Counted from the first letter of the stretch, positions 45,986 through 58,693 are shown. The stretch: DNA of 64,000 nucleotides from Opeltia flavorubescens (GCA_000442125.1 KE546977.1:1240001-1304000), one strand, 5' to 3'. The notes: generated by a model from the sequence alone, not told the origin. A program made the numbers and translations.

Positions 45986-46960
45986 ATGTATCACTCCACG
46001 CTCCTGGCCATCGCAACATATGCGGTCTTGGCCACTGCAAAGCCCATCGCAGAAGCCGAAGCGGAGCCTCAGCTGCTCTCTATCCCAGGTCTGCCTAACG
46101 GTCTAGCAGCTAGCGCTACTTCCGCAATACTGAGTATAATCCCTTCAGCTACTGCAGCTGCCGGAGCCGCCGCCGGCAGCGCCTTGGGCAACGCTCCGGC
46201 GCTTCCAAACCTGCCGAATGTCGGTGGTGGATCTCTTCCTATTCCGCCAGTGTCAACTCCCACCGTTCCTGCGGTATCAGTTCCTGGAGCTCCTATCCTC
46301 CCTATCAGCCCCGGTCTACCCCCTTTACCTGGCATTTCCGCGGTCCCTAGTGGCGTCCCAGGCTTACCTACTCTCCCCAACGTCGCCGCGGGGGTCCCTA
46401 GCGGCGTCCTACCTAGCGGCATCCCCGTTTTACCTACACCCCTTAACGTCGTCCCCGGCGTCCCTAGCGGCGTCCTACCTACCGGCATCCCCGTTTTACC
46501 TACACCTCCTAACGTCGTCCCGGGCGTCCCTAGCGGCGTCTTACCTACCGGTGTCCTACCTACCAGTATCCTACCTACCGGTGTCCTACCTACCGGCGTC
46601 CCCGGCTTACCCACCCTCCCTAACGTCCCGGGCGCTCCCACCCTTCCATTAAACCCCACTCTCCCCGCATCGCCCTCCACACCCACCGTCCCCGCTCTCC
46701 CAGGCGTCCCCAACACCCCCATCAACCCCAACGCCAACCTCCTCGGAAACGTCACCGAAGCAATCCAGATCCTCCAGATCGTAGCCGCCATCCTGGGCGC
46801 CACGCAGGGCAATAATCCTCTGGGTACGGGCACGGGGACTTTACCCGTGGGGATTGGACTGGGGAGTGGGAATCCGTTGGTTATTACGCTGTTGAGGTTG
46901 GTGGTTCCGCTTATTACGGGGGTGACGGGCATTCCGGTTAATAATCTGGGGGGGCTGTGA
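45986..46960 (+). CDS. Secreted Pro/Val/Gly/Leu repeat protein, 324 aa
   Basis: Single exon. Residues 1-18 are a signal peptide (MYHSTLLAIATYAVLATA), followed by KPIAEAEAEP as a possible propeptide. Residues 70-250 are Pro/Val/Gly/Leu-rich with tandem units of 22 residues (GVPSGVLPTGIPVLPTPPNV-VP type) and short LPTGV iterations. The last 75 residues (NVTEAIQILQIVAAILGATQ, PLVITLLRLVVPLITGVTG) are hydrophobic and may anchor or self-assemble. There are no cysteines after the signal, so it is no hydrophobin. A cell-wall or surface structural protein is the likeliest class, by inference. An antisense frame of 287 codons over it is a composition artefact. Confidence 0.75.
   Translation: MYHSTLLAIATYAVLATAKPIAEAEAEPQLLSIPGLPNGLAASATSAILSIIPSATAAAGAAAGSALGNAPALPNLPNVGGGSLPIPPVSTPTVPAVSVPGAPILPISPGLPPLPGISAVPSGVPGLPTLPNVAAGVPSGVLPSGIPVLPTPLNVVPGVPSGVLPTGIPVLPTPPNVVPGVPSGVLPTGVLPTSILPTGVLPTGVPGLPTLPNVPGAPTLPLNPTLPASPSTPTVPALPGVPNTPINPNANLLGNVTEAIQILQIVAAILGATQGNNPLGTGTGTLPVGIGLGSGNPLVITLLRLVVPLITGVTGIPVNNLGGL
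46330..46625 (+). repeat. Minisatellite inside the repeat-protein gene
   Basis: About 66-bp units coding GVPSGVLPxGIPVLPTPxNV-VP repeat roughly two and a half times and break up into 15-18-bp CTACCTACCGG-type units near 46535-46600. Units are highly similar at DNA level, so copy number may vary between strains. Confidence 0.7.
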
Positions 46961-47290
46961 GGGGGGCAATGTGTGGGGGATGGGTGATGGTGAAAGTGAA
47001 AGGGAGGAGAGGGAAAGGGAAAGGAGGATGCGGATGGGATGGGATGGGACAGGATAAGAAGGAGGGGAGGGCAGCTTTAATGCATGATTTTTGATGAGTT
47101 TCATAGAGGAGGAAAGGAAGAGAATGGCAGGGAATGGGCATTGCGGTAACTTGGTTTTTATGTTTTTCAACGATACTACAGCAGACTTATCGTCTGTTAG
47201 GTAGCTTTTTTTAAGTAATGCAGTCCTGTTATTATATCTCCATTTACATCTTTAAGTATTCCTTTCCCATAAGGTGGCCACCCAGCTCCA

Positions 47291-49319
47291 TCACCAACCC
47301 CCTCCAATCCTCCCCGCTAATTCCACAATCCTATCCTGTCCTCCCCCCTTATCAACTTTGCCCACATCACTCTCCACGGCGCGAAAAGTCGTATAACAAA
47401 GCTTCTCCAGTGCAATACCCGTGCTCTCGCTCCAGTGCCGCAGCATAGCCCTCACACCCTTAACATCAACACCAGCAATAATCTCTCTTTCCTCATCATC
47501 ACCAGCATCCTGCATCGAAACATCCCCATCCTCCCCATCCCCTTTCTCTCCCTCTCCCTCTTCCCCAAACTCAGAGTCAGAGGAAAGATCAGAAGAACCA
47601 CTGAAATACGCCTCATCAACCTTCGCCAACCATTCCTTCTGCGTCATACCCTCCTTTCCCATTTTCTCGCGCATCTGATCCCCCAGATCGTCGAATTTGA
47701 TCTGTCCGCCTCCGTTCGTGCAGCCGCCTGGACAGGCCATGACTTCTACGTAGCTGTACTCTGACATGGAAGAATTCCCCGCCGTGGTGGTGCTGGATCT
47801 ATTTGCTGGTTGCATTATGCTGGAAGATTTAGACTTGGAGGTGGAGGATGAGGGAGGTTTTGACGCTCGAGCCGCTGCAGCGCCTGGTAAACGGCGGAGT
47901 TGCGGGGGTTTGAGTTTTCGAACGAGGTTTATGATGTTGCGGGAGCCGTAGTACCGGGCTGCTTTGAAGATCGTTTCTTCTTCATGCGTGGTGACAGTTT
48001 CTCCGTTTGCGTTTGCAGTGGCGTTAGTGGAAGATTGATGGGGCAAAGGGCGCGTGATCGTATATTCGACCACGTCGTGGTTGCGGCCGCGGGTTGTAAG
48101 AAGTCTTGCATCCGGGTACAGCGAGAGTTGAGTTTGGAGGATGTGATGGAGATACCCACCCGATGGTCCGGCGGAAGGGTCTTGGTTTCGGCGCCGGCGT
48201 TTGCGGGTATGTTGATATCTGTGGGGGGAGAGATATGCGTCTAAAGTAGGATCTGGGAATGGCGGAGTCGAAGCTGCGGGGAGCGGTTCTTGGGGTAAGG
48301 AGGGAAAACTGATACCACGCGTATCGGCCAGCATGAGCAATTCTCGAGCTGTGATTACGCAGTCGACGTCGCGGATTGGGGGTGTCGGCTCTTGGTCTGA
48401 GGAAGAAGGGCGCCAGTACACATCTGTGAGTTCTTCGCGGGAGGCTTCTAGCTTTTTGTCAAAGCAAGGCATTACCGCAAGGTGCCATATCTGATCTGGC
48501 CTGATGTTGAGCCGTTGGCTAAGGACAGTCTTGATTAGAGTTCCAGTAAGTGCTTGTGGTGACTTCAAGCGTGAAAGGTGGCCAAGGACGTGAGGGTGCG
48601 TTTTCTCCGCGTAGCATATCCAGCCTGGACAGGCGGAGGTAAGAATGGGTCTTTTAGGCGCGGATGTTGATGTAGCGGTGTTGTTAGAAAATTCGGACGA
48701 GGAAGATGTGACTTCGTCGGCTCCTAAGACCAGGCATGCTTCTCGTAGAGCATTCGTGTCCACGACCCACGAAAATCCGCTGCCATGAATTCCACCTGAT
48801 GCTAGTCCCAACGGTCCTCCCAGCAGCTGGTCAATCATCCACCCAGCCTTGCGCTCCGAGATCCCATATGTGGCGGCAATACTGGCCCGAACTTGTGGGC
48901 TGACACTCGCGACGAATACTTTGCCCTGGGTGCTCCCGTCCACCAATTCCGGTTGTGAACATCCTCCCACATCGATTCCTAACGGTAAAGACGGGTGCGC
49001 GTCGAGTGTATTGAGGACTTCTGCGTGTGATTGGAGGGAAACGAGCACTGCTTCAGCAGATGTTACACATCCAGAGCAGGCGAGACAATCAGTCAAGGAT
49101 ATTTGAGCAGGCGTATGGTCTTGCGTGGCGATTTTGTCTTCGGTGGTGACTTCATAAGGGTTCTGGCACCGATCGTTAGCATGGATGCATGAAGGTTGAG
49201 ATAGAGCGCACACTGTTTTCCTCCGGCTTCTGGCGAGGTAAGGTTTCTATTGGCTTGATGCAGGCGACACCTGGAGAGATGAAGTCGTTTAAGTCGTCCG
49301 CAGATAAGATAGCACTCAT
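47291..49319 (-). CDS. NAR1: Cytosolic iron-sulfur assembly factor NAR1, 659 aa
   Basis: Two exons (49319-49212, 49162-47291). The start [23 protein letters not shown] gives Cys20; exon 2 supplies [13 protein letters not shown] (Cys62, 65, 68), completing the N-terminal Fe4S4 site. The Fe-only-hydrogenase-like core has [36 protein letters not shown] and, near the C-terminus, [13 protein letters not shown], which bind the second cluster. NAR1 passes clusters from the CFD1-NBP35 scaffold to the CIA targeting complex in the cytosol. The donor GTGCGC was chosen over GTGTGC two bases earlier because it keeps ENSNPYEVT in frame. An acidic insert (about 550-590) is a lineage extension. Confidence 0.93.
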
Positions 49320-49798
49320 TGCGGGTTATCTACTTGGTCTGGGGAATAGATTAAGATCAGGTATAATTTATGTTCTCAGTCCGACGATATGAATTGGCTT
49401 TGCACAATAATGCGAAAAATGATGACTGTACACTAGACATTCGATTCAAAATTATTATTTTTACGTCATTCATGAATTATCTATTATCTCCGATTTTCCG
49501 GAGTTTGCTTCATAGTGGCGAATCCACACAGGCCCAGCCCCTGAACCCCTGAACATATGTTCGAAGAATAACAATTTGGATATCAAAATCCCCAGTGTAA
49601 GGATTATGAAGGCAACACGAAAAGAAACACAGTGGCGGTATACCATAAACTGCATCATCACCAGAGCACCCCTGTTTAAAACGCCTATGTTTAAGCCCGA
49701 GGACTATCCCAGAAACCTCCACTAAACAGTCACCAAACGTCAGCTATGTTTTGACCGAACCTATTCGTCTTATAGCTGATGGGGATGAATACATGATT
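49320..49798. other. Intergenic region, 480 bp
   Basis: AT-rich spacer between two minus-strand genes, with no gene or clear signal seen. Confidence 0.4.
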
Positions 49799-52339
49799 CT
49801 AGCCATGCGCTGGATGAGTGGGGGCGGCGGAAGCTGGATCTTCCACTGGAGCAATCGACTCATTGGTGTTGCCCTGCTGCTGATCCGATTTCGGCCGACT
49901 TCCGTTTTCCCCAGCTACGGTGGTTGAACCACGGTGAGATAATTGATGCTCCTCAGTTGTTCTTATGTGCTCATGTAGTCGATCTTCAGTCAGTGGGTCA
50001 CGAGTCAATGGGTCACGAGGACGACCACAGCAGAGTGATCGAAGGGGTGTGAGACACCGGCATAAGCAGCATCCTGCTTCATCAGAGCTAGTTGCTGCTC
50101 GACGCCGACGTCGTTGAATCATCATTCCTCTAGATTGTCTCGGTGGGGTAGTAGACCCCGCAATCCATTCATGAATATTTCCCGTCTGTCCTTCTTCGGT
50201 GCCGCGCTGGTTAGTTCGCCTCTCGGGCGGCAAAGGGTGAGCCCGCTGTCTTTCTAGAGTCTCCTCAGCCTGGTCCCGTGGAACGATTCGTTCATTGACC
50301 TCCACGGCTGTGAGCCCAGGCGACGTGGTTGGTAACGGAATTGGGGCTGCAGTTTGACTTGGTCTTCCTGACTGCTCATGTAGCCGGCGAGATCTCTTCC
50401 TCCCTGGGTTTTGCCTAGGCAAAGTGCATTCTGCACATTCGTATGGCTCGCCTGCTTGGCCAGGCTGAGGAGACACTGATTCCTCTTCTGTCTGTTGGAG
50501 GACGGGTTCGGGGGTATTTGATCCTACAACCCTCCGGTTATGATAAACGCCAGCTTCAAGTGATGGATCAACAACGGAAGCGGCACCATCAAGGCTAGGT
50601 ATTGGGGCTAGCACGTCAGGCGCTGGCTCGTCAGGGGCCAGCTCGTCAGGGGCCAGCTCGTCAGAGGCAGGACTTGTTGGTGGAACAAGTACATATTCGC
50701 CGGCCTCACTTCTTTGCCAAACTCTGTTCCTAGTATGTCTAGTACCTCCCCGAGGTGTAATGAGCTCTCGAACTTCTTCAAATGTCCAGCGACTCAAGTA
50801 CCGGTAATAAGCGTTGTCTGGCGGATCTGAAGAGTAGAGACGTTGAAGTGCTGCTTCTCTTTCCTCAGCATCCAGCTCAGGATCGTCAATATCTATCCAG
50901 TCGTTTCCTCCAGGCAGGTTTCTATGGTCATTATCTTCATTCTGGCTTTCGTTGATGGCTTGCGTTGTTTCATCTACCGTCAAGACAGGGAGTACTGTCA
51001 ATGGTTCTGGCGTCGCGAGTTGCTGCACGTAGGCATTCTTCCACAAATCGAAAAACTGGCGTGGTTCGTCTTCAGTCCCGGACATCATTCCACAAAAAGT
51101 GCTGAATTTCTTGTGCTCGTCCTTGGTGGGATTATGCGGGTCATGGTTCGCGCTGCTCAATAAATGCGATGCGCTAGACGACCTTGAAGAAGACCCAAAC
51201 GCTGCCATCGCAGCTAAAGATAGTTTCTCTTCCATCATTTCGGAGGGACTCTCGGCGCCATCGGTTTGGATGGGGTCTCCAGGGCAAACATAGGGAGGTG
51301 ATTCCCCTTCTCGAATAATCGGCCCAACACTGGGACTTGTCGCTCGCTGGAACTCGGGAGTTGAAATTATACCTTTTGTGTGTTCAGCGCAGGCTTCAGG
51401 GTTGACCGCATCGTTTCGGAATGAAGGGGTAGGGCTTGGACAGCCACTCCTCTCAAATGGCCTATCATCTTGCGAGCAGCCCGAAACAAGCCTCTGGTAA
51501 AGGAGATTTCGCTTTGAAGGACGGGAAAAATCGCTACTGGATTTATCGATCGAGAACTCCGACTCTAGAGTATCAGCGGAATTTGAGGTGAAGCCAGAAG
51601 ACTTGGATTTTGAGAATTTCGGGTCTAGGACCATAGAGTCTAAAGTATCGATAGAATCCGAGGGGATGGCCGAGGCTCTAGACTGTGATGGAGAGACTGG
51701 ATCTAGGAAAGGTGATCCTAGATCAAGCGGGCTTGACAACGCTAGGAAATCTGACGAGAGCGATGATTCACGTGAATTCGATGTACGATTCTTGTCTGCA
51801 CCGGTTTTACATAGCAGCTTAGTCGGTCGCCTCGGTCGTCTATGTCCATGCTGTACACCAGATTCTCGTGGCTGAGTTCTGGCTAGAGACTCTGGCACTG
51901 CTTCGCTTCCCGTGCCAATGATGGCTCCAGGTGAAGGACCGCTTCGTATCGGAAGATTCCAAGTCAGATGTGAAGACCCTAGAAACCTCTGCGGATCAAT
52001 GTTAGCCTCAGCTTGAGCATGAAATTGCGACCGTGTGTGGTTGGAACCGCCGGTAGAGTGGTGCGATGGATTGACATTGTCTGCCGAGAACCGGTCTAGA
52101 ATATCACCCTTCATCCTCTGCGGTTGGATGTCTGAATGGAGTAGTTCAGATGGATGATCGTTGACGGTTCTTCGGCGCGGACGTTGACGGACAGAAATTG
52201 GTGTAGCTCCTTGCTGGACAGTCTGTTGTGTATTCCCCCCAGCCTGATCGTAGAGAGGGGGAGCGGATTTACGTCTCTTTTGGGTGGGAGAGAGAGATCG
52301 AGACGCACGACGCTTCTTGGTAGTCTTAGATGAACGCAT
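49799..52339 (-). CDS. Large disordered hypothetical protein, 846 aa
   Basis: An uninterrupted 846-codon frame starting MRSSKTTKKRRASRSLSPTQ, a basic N-terminus suited to nuclear import. Most of the protein is Ser/Pro/Glu/Arg-rich and low in hydrophobics. One part looks folded (about 500-560: DWIDIDDPELDAEEREAALQ, WTFEEVRELITPRGG). Next comes a degenerate A-P-D-E-L repeat (four units, about 575-595), and near residue 765 a Cys cluster (CCLCRCLTPLRSLCCG) followed by a duplicated DPLTxD. No known family is recognised. The frame's length in an otherwise ordinary-composition region supports a real gene; a missed intron cannot be excluded. Confidence 0.6.
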   Translation of the reverse strand: MRSSKTTKKRRASRSLSPTQKRRKSAPPLYDQAGGNTQQTVQQGATPISVRQRPRRRTVNDHPSELLHSDIQPQRMKGDILDRFSADNVNPSHHSTGGSNHTRSQFHAQAEANIDPQRFLGSSHLTWNLPIRSGPSPGAIIGTGSEAVPESLARTQPRESGVQHGHRRPRRPTKLLCKTGADKNRTSNSRESSLSSDFLALSSPLDLGSPFLDPVSPSQSRASAIPSDSIDTLDSMVLDPKFSKSKSSGFTSNSADTLESEFSIDKSSSDFSRPSKRNLLYQRLVSGCSQDDRPFERSGCPSPTPSFRNDAVNPEACAEHTKGIISTPEFQRATSPSVGPIIREGESPPYVCPGDPIQTDGAESPSEMMEEKLSLAAMAAFGSSSRSSSASHLLSSANHDPHNPTKDEHKKFSTFCGMMSGTEDEPRQFFDLWKNAYVQQLATPEPLTVLPVLTVDETTQAINESQNEDNDHRNLPGGNDWIDIDDPELDAEEREAALQRLYSSDPPDNAYYRYLSRWTFEEVRELITPRGGTRHTRNRVWQRSEAGEYVLVPPTSPASDELAPDELAPDEPAPDVLAPIPSLDGAASVVDPSLEAGVYHNRRVVGSNTPEPVLQQTEEESVSPQPGQAGEPYECAECTLPRQNPGRKRSRRLHEQSGRPSQTAAPIPLPTTSPGLTAVEVNERIVPRDQAEETLERQRAHPLPPERRTNQRGTEEGQTGNIHEWIAGSTTPPRQSRGMMIQRRRRRAATSSDEAGCCLCRCLTPLRSLCCGRPRDPLTRDPLTEDRLHEHIRTTEEHQLSHRGSTTVAGENGSRPKSDQQQGNTNESIAPVEDPASAAPTHPAHG

Positions 52340-52608
52340 CGTTAGACGTCAAATCAGTCTGAGCTTGACCTGCGGGAACGAAGGAATATGGTAGAATAAA
52401 ACGTATGATAACGATGATGGTGATGATTATATAATTGAGTTTCATGAAACGATTGAGCACAACAAGCAATGCTTAGATGGAAAGACTGCTATGGTTGCTG
52501 ATAGAGAAGACGGAATAATGTGGCAAGGACACACCTTATCAGTGTCTCCGGGTGAGGGAGAAGCAAAGCATTTCTTGGGAAGGCGCGATGGCAAGATGCC
52601 AATAAGGT

Positions 52609-54048
52609 TCACATCTTATGCTCCCTCATCTCCAATTTCGCATTCATTCCTACGATACAGCGCACGAGATCCCAGTTGCCCTTGTGTCCAACCCAGTCAC
52701 ACACCACTATACCAGTACCTCCATCGCCTGCAGCTTGAGCTGCTTCAGACTCAGGGTTTGTAGAGACATTGTGTTTCCTACAAAGAAAGTCGACAATTGC
52801 AGGATTGAGCTTTGCCGCAATCTTTTCTGGCCAGCACCCAACTTTCCAGAAATTGCTTGCCGTGAGGAAATTGATATAGAAGGGTTGTTTCGGCGATTCC
52901 TTTGCAGAAACTCCATCGTGCTCGGGCAGTACACAGATGCACTTGGCTGCTCGCTCAAGATGATCTTGCGAATACTGAATTTTCTTTTCGATGTTCACGG
53001 TCTCCAAGACTTCATAAAAATCTTGAACACAAACATCACCACTCGGGCAAGTTGCATTAGGGGTATTGTCAGCCCAATTTGCAGCATCAATCCCCCATCC
53101 AGCACCACCCCACTCATGCTTCAAGCTGTCATCAAGGCCAAACCGTCGAATCAGAACAATCTTTCCCCTTGCTTCTCCAAGATAAGGAATTCGAGGAGTG
53201 GTGAACCAACGGCTGGGATCACCAGCGTAATGATCCCTGAGAATCCGGCTAAGCTGAGCATCGGTTGCATCGCCGGTGCCTTCGCGCTTGAGGGACATTA
53301 TCACGGTCTCACTAGGGTTTCGATCAAGGAAAGTATAGACCTCTTTCACAAGGTCACGCAGATACTTATTGCCAGTTAGGGATATTGGAAAAACGCCATG
53401 TACCAAAATCAGTCCATCTCTGCCAGGATCCAGAGGAGCCTCAGGTTGGACTCGGATGTCAAAGAAGCGAACTCCGTTATCAAGCTGCTCAGGTGGCGAC
53501 GTAGCTTGACAGCGTACAGAAGGCAAGGCACGATGACATGTCGGAGAGTTGTGAGTTCCAGGGATGGATAAGGCTGATAAGGGGGTATCATCTCTTAGTG
53601 AGCGCATCCATGAGGAAAGGTAAGCGGAGGAGTAGAGGGTGAGATGGGAATGATCGACTAAGTGCACAGCGGTATAATTGAAACGAGGATTTTTAACCAA
53701 TGGCTTTAAAGTGGTCGATTCAGATGTTGGTGTCGGAGTCTCCAACCGGTGTTGTTCTCCTTCCGTCTCGAAAATGAGGTGAAGTGTCTCGTTCTGATTT
53801 TGTGACTTTATATCAGTCTGCAAAGACGTGAAAGGCTCAATTCGGATGGATACATCCTGACGAGTTATAGTCGAAATTGGCTCAGAAGGCGCAGCAGGTG
53901 TAGTGGCATTCTTGAACAACGAGGTCACATTTTGGGTGATATTGGCTATGCCTCCTTGGCTGAGGCTCGGTGTGGTCGCATGGTTTTCAACCCTTTTAAG
54001 CTCAAGTGGCCTTGGAGTAAGATTCCGAATTGTGAGAGCAGATGGCAT
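52609..54048 (-). CDS. Phosphatidylinositol-specific phospholipase C X-domain protein, 479 aa
   Basis: Single exon starting MPSALTIRNLTPRPLELKRV. After a beta-rich N-terminal region of about 150 residues, the X domain shows SALSIPGTHNSPTC (first catalytic His), VRFFDIRVQ, LILVHGVFPISL (second His), FLDRNPSETVIMSLKREG and GKIVLIRRFG. There is no Y domain, so it belongs to the small bacterial-type PLC class also found in fungi, acting on phosphatidylinositol or GPI. No signal peptide is visible. ATG 54048 was chosen since the frame upstream begins at a TTG. It is divergent from TRM8 with 297 bp between starts. Confidence 0.88.
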   Translation of the reverse strand: MPSALTIRNLTPRPLELKRVENHATTPSLSQGGIANITQNVTSLFKNATTPAAPSEPISTITRQDVSIRIEPFTSLQTDIKSQNQNETLHLIFETEGEQHRLETPTPTSESTTLKPLVKNPRFNYTAVHLVDHSHLTLYSSAYLSSWMRSLRDDTPLSALSIPGTHNSPTCHRALPSVRCQATSPPEQLDNGVRFFDIRVQPEAPLDPGRDGLILVHGVFPISLTGNKYLRDLVKEVYTFLDRNPSETVIMSLKREGTGDATDAQLSRILRDHYAGDPSRWFTTPRIPYLGEARGKIVLIRRFGLDDSLKHEWGGAGWGIDAANWADNTPNATCPSGDVCVQDFYEVLETVNIEKKIQYSQDHLERAAKCICVLPEHDGVSAKESPKQPFYINFLTASNFWKVGCWPEKIAAKLNPAIVDFLCRKHNVSTNPESEAAQAAGDGGTGIVVCDWVGHKGNWDLVRCIVGMNAKLEMREHKM

Positions 54049-54345
54049 AGCCTTATGATGATGTTCAAGAGACAAGAAGCAAATGACAGTAACACAGTCC
54101 AAGTGATATCCAAAGAGAGTACCTACCCAAGGATGAGGAAGTTAGTATCTAGATAATTATTGTAACGTCGTCTGACAATTGAATTTGGTAGTTGAGTTAC
54201 GAGTGGGTGATCCTCGTCAACACGTGCCGAGTCAACGTGATGCCAAGCCCGCTTCACTAGACCCGGAGATAGATTTTTATGTCCTGTTCAATTCCATCTC
54301 GATGCTTCAGATTCCAGATAATCGTGAAACTGCGAAAGATATACC

Positions 54346-55305
<960 letters not shown>

Positions 55306-56704
55306 CCTGTACCTCTTTGATTGAAACTTCTCATCAAGTCTAACTTTTAGGTACTGGACAAATAATCCTTTTTATGGTGATCCACTCAGTCTGCGGGTTT
55401 TCGACCCTACTGAGAATAAGGAAGCATCCCATAATTCAATAATCAGGATCGTTAGGTCATTATGATTTGCAGATCCCAGATTACCTATTAGCTTAATTTG
55501 CTGAATAAATCTCGAACTTCCATTTCATTTCAGATCGTCTGTAATATTGGTTTATGAACCAAGCAATATTTGATACTGTAGTATAAAAGAGTTTATGGTA
55601 TGTAAGTACTATTAAGCATGGCAGCAATACGTGTCCTAACTAAGTAATGACTCTTTTGGAAATCCTGAAAGAGTATTTCGATATTTCTTGGTCTGTAGTA
55701 TTGATTTGAAAAATTTTGTCCTCCATTATGACTCAAATGAAAGGGGACCGTATATTCAATACAGAGCTGGGGCAAATCAACAAAAATACTCAACATGGCG
55801 TGGCCACTATACGTGACGCGTTTCATGTATGAGGAGTCTTTTGCACATGTGCGACAAGAGCAAGTTTTTTACTCCACAGAAGTATCATACCGCATGCAAA
55901 CAGTTGTGTGTCAGAGGTTATCTGTAAGTAATTACGTGTCGGAGCCTACGCGTCCTGATGAATCATGGCTTGGGACATTTTTAACTATTTCTCCTGCTCC
56001 GCACGTTGTTCGTTACCCTTTCACAAGACTCTCCAGTCACCGAATGACCTCCTACATGCTCGTGTAGACAAGACAATACGGTGAAGGCGATTTTTTCTGT
56101 CTATGGTTAACAATTGACAGACTTGAGACAAGCACGGAAATCCTGAGTAATCATATCGCTTCTCGGACAGAGGTATCACAGTGAGATTCTCCATGGCAAT
56201 ACTGCTTTTTTCAAGCAGGGAAAACAGCAATATAAACGCCTTAGGTTTATCGTGGAGATAAATTGAGGTTGGAAGACGCTTTCCCCAAACGAGCGCCACG
56301 CGGCAAATCGCCTGCCTACTCTATTTCATTCTCTTGCCCGAGGCTATTTTCCCAGGAGATAACATCACGTTTTATTCGTCTCAACCCTTCCCGTTCCCGG
56401 ACGTACCTCACAACTGGTCTTATTGGTATTCATGTAATCATTCTCCATTCCACCATCAAGTGAATGGAGACACTAATGCAGGGACTAGGCGCCGATCCCG
56501 CTATTTATGCTGAACGAAGAGAGTCATCTCTGAAACATTATCATTCGCCATTTTAGTTCCCTACTATATTAGCGGTCAGCTGAGTGCCAGAGACTCGATA
56601 ATGCGGGCTTTATCATACCAGTCCACCCTACATCTCTAAAATATCTCGAGCCGCTGCCAATCCGGCATCTTGTCTTCGGAAGAGTGAAGACTTCTTCCCC
56701 ACCG
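55306..56704. other. Intergenic region, 1.4 kb
   Basis: AT-rich, with only unrecognised frames of under 95 codons. Probably the 3' UTR of TRM8 and the promoter and leader of CAF40. No RNA gene or repeat seen. Confidence 0.4.
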
Positions 56705-57979
56705 ATGATGCTCCCCTCACAGCATGTTTTCTCCCACCAACATCAATTCCCACAAGCCGAACCTTCCTGGCTTCATCAGCAGCCGAATCATCATCAACAA
56801 CACAACGCCAATCAGGCTGCACACCACCATGCCCAAGCACAAGCCCAGGCGGCCGCGGCACAAGCACATCATTACAATCGCATTGCCGTCGGAAATAACA
56901 ACGCCCACGCTGTGAACGCAGACCATAACATGAGTCCAAACTCGATTGACACGAATTGGACCGAAGAGAACCGACGCGTGCTGGGCTGGGTTGCCGAGTT
57001 GATGAGTGGAAGCTCGAGAGAAACAGCGTTGATGGAGTTGAGCAAGAAGAGAGAGCAGGTACCCGAGCTAGCTTTGATAATATGGCACTCGTTTGGTTTG
57101 TACCCTCAACTACAATGCGAGATTTGCGAGGAGGCTGCTAATCCCAAGCCCAGGCGTCATGACCTCTTTGTTGCAGGAGATTATTTCCGTATATCCACTG
57201 CTTAACCCATCGCAACTCACAGCTGCTGCATCCAATCGTGTCTGCAACGCACTTGCATTACTTCAATGTGTCGCTTCGCACAACGAGACTAGGGGTCTTT
57301 TCCTCAGCGGTACGTGTGACCTACCCGACACCCCCTTCTCTTCGTGACTGACATGTATCAGCGCATATACCGCTCTTCCTCTATCCATTCCTCAACACAA
57401 CGTCGAAATCACGTCCGTTCGAGTATCTGCGTTTGACGTCTCTCGGTGTCATTGGAGCTCTTGTCAAAAATGATTCGTCAGAAGTGATCAACTTTCTGTT
57501 GACCACAGAGATCATACCTTTGTGCCTTCGAATCATGGAGACTGGGTCTGAATTGAGCAAGACCGTGGCAATTTTCATAGTACAGAAGATACTCCTGGAT
57601 GATACAGGTCTAGGATACATCTGTCACACATATGAAAGGTTCTATGCTGTTGGAACAGTACTGAGCAATATGGTGACCCAGCTAGTGGAGCAACAAACAG
57701 TTCGACTCTTGAAGCATGTCGTACGATGCTTTCTCCGGTAAGTGATAGCTGCTCTCGGACGGCTAATTCGATACGGCGACTTCTCAAGCTGACAATCTTA
57801 ATAGTCTCAGTGACAATGCCCGCGCTCGCGAAGCCCTTCGCCAATGCCTTCCGGAGCCTTTGCGGGATGCAACGTTCTCGTCCGTTTTGCGGGATGATGC
57901 CGCTACCAAACGATGCCTAGCTCAGTTGTTGATCAACCTATCTGATAATGTTGTCGACGCGAATAATCAAGGAATATAG
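56705..57979 (+). CDS. CAF40: CCR4-NOT subunit CAF40/RCD1 (CNOT9), 365 aa
   Basis: Four exons (56705-57095, 57154-57309, 57362-57737, 57805-57979). The N-terminal 75 residues are Gln/His/Ala/Asn-rich. The conserved armadillo-type domain begins [20 protein letters not shown] and runs through [76 protein letters not shown] and [17 protein letters not shown]40 docks GW182- or Roquin-type peptides and links CCR4-NOT to mRNA targets for deadenylation. The first donor is GTTTGT; other junctions are standard. Two ATG codons (56705, 56708) are adjacent. Confidence 0.95.
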
Positions 57980-58693
57980 CACGCTGGATCTTTGAATTTT
58001 CTTCATGAAAACTTACGAACGATTGGACATATACCCCGCAGGATGGATTTTGGTTTGTAGGATAAGCGCCGCATCGAAGGGTTGTTTTGCAGCTGATGGT
58101 TTCTTCCTGGAATCGACCTCGTTTCTGCGTTACGGAGCAGCATTTTCGGTGAAGCATTTAAAGCGTCTTTAGAAGAGGAGGGATACTTTCAATGGCGTTT
58201 TGGTGTTCGGTCAAGCACGGCATTGGAAAACCACCACGTTGGTTGATCCGCCCTGCAATATTTGTTTGGTCAAGGGGCTCTTTTCAAAGGGTTGCATACA
58301 TGTACAGCTACGCATAGTATCGATTATTGTTTGCAGTCTTATCACAATGCCATTCATTTTCCGTATTACAATCCAGTTGGATCTGAGGTAGCTTATTGAT
58401 CAGAGGCAAGGCCCTTAACCAGCGTGATGGACGCTTGTTGTTCGTAGGGCTGACGAAATCCAGTATTACTATATGTAGCTTAGTGTAGCCGCGCCCAAAA
58501 TCACACTTTCATCACGCGTCACATTTCAACTTTCAATGAGTGGATGCCAGTACCAACCAGTGTAAGATCAAAGCCTCACCTCCGCACAAAACCTCAGGTA
58601 CTCTAGTACGAGCTCTCGATATCTCAATTACCAAACTTTACTTTGCGATCAAATTGAACAGGTGCTGCCGCTGCTGTTCTCACCGCCGCTACC
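57980..58693. other. Intergenic region, 710 bp
   Basis: No gene supported; 3' UTR of CAF40 and promoter of the PHD gene. Confidence 0.4.

Noticed and set aside
46069-46932. 287-codon antisense frame over the repeat protein
   Set aside because: It mirrors the Pro/Gly-rich repeats of the plus-strand gene; a collagen-like look is due to composition.
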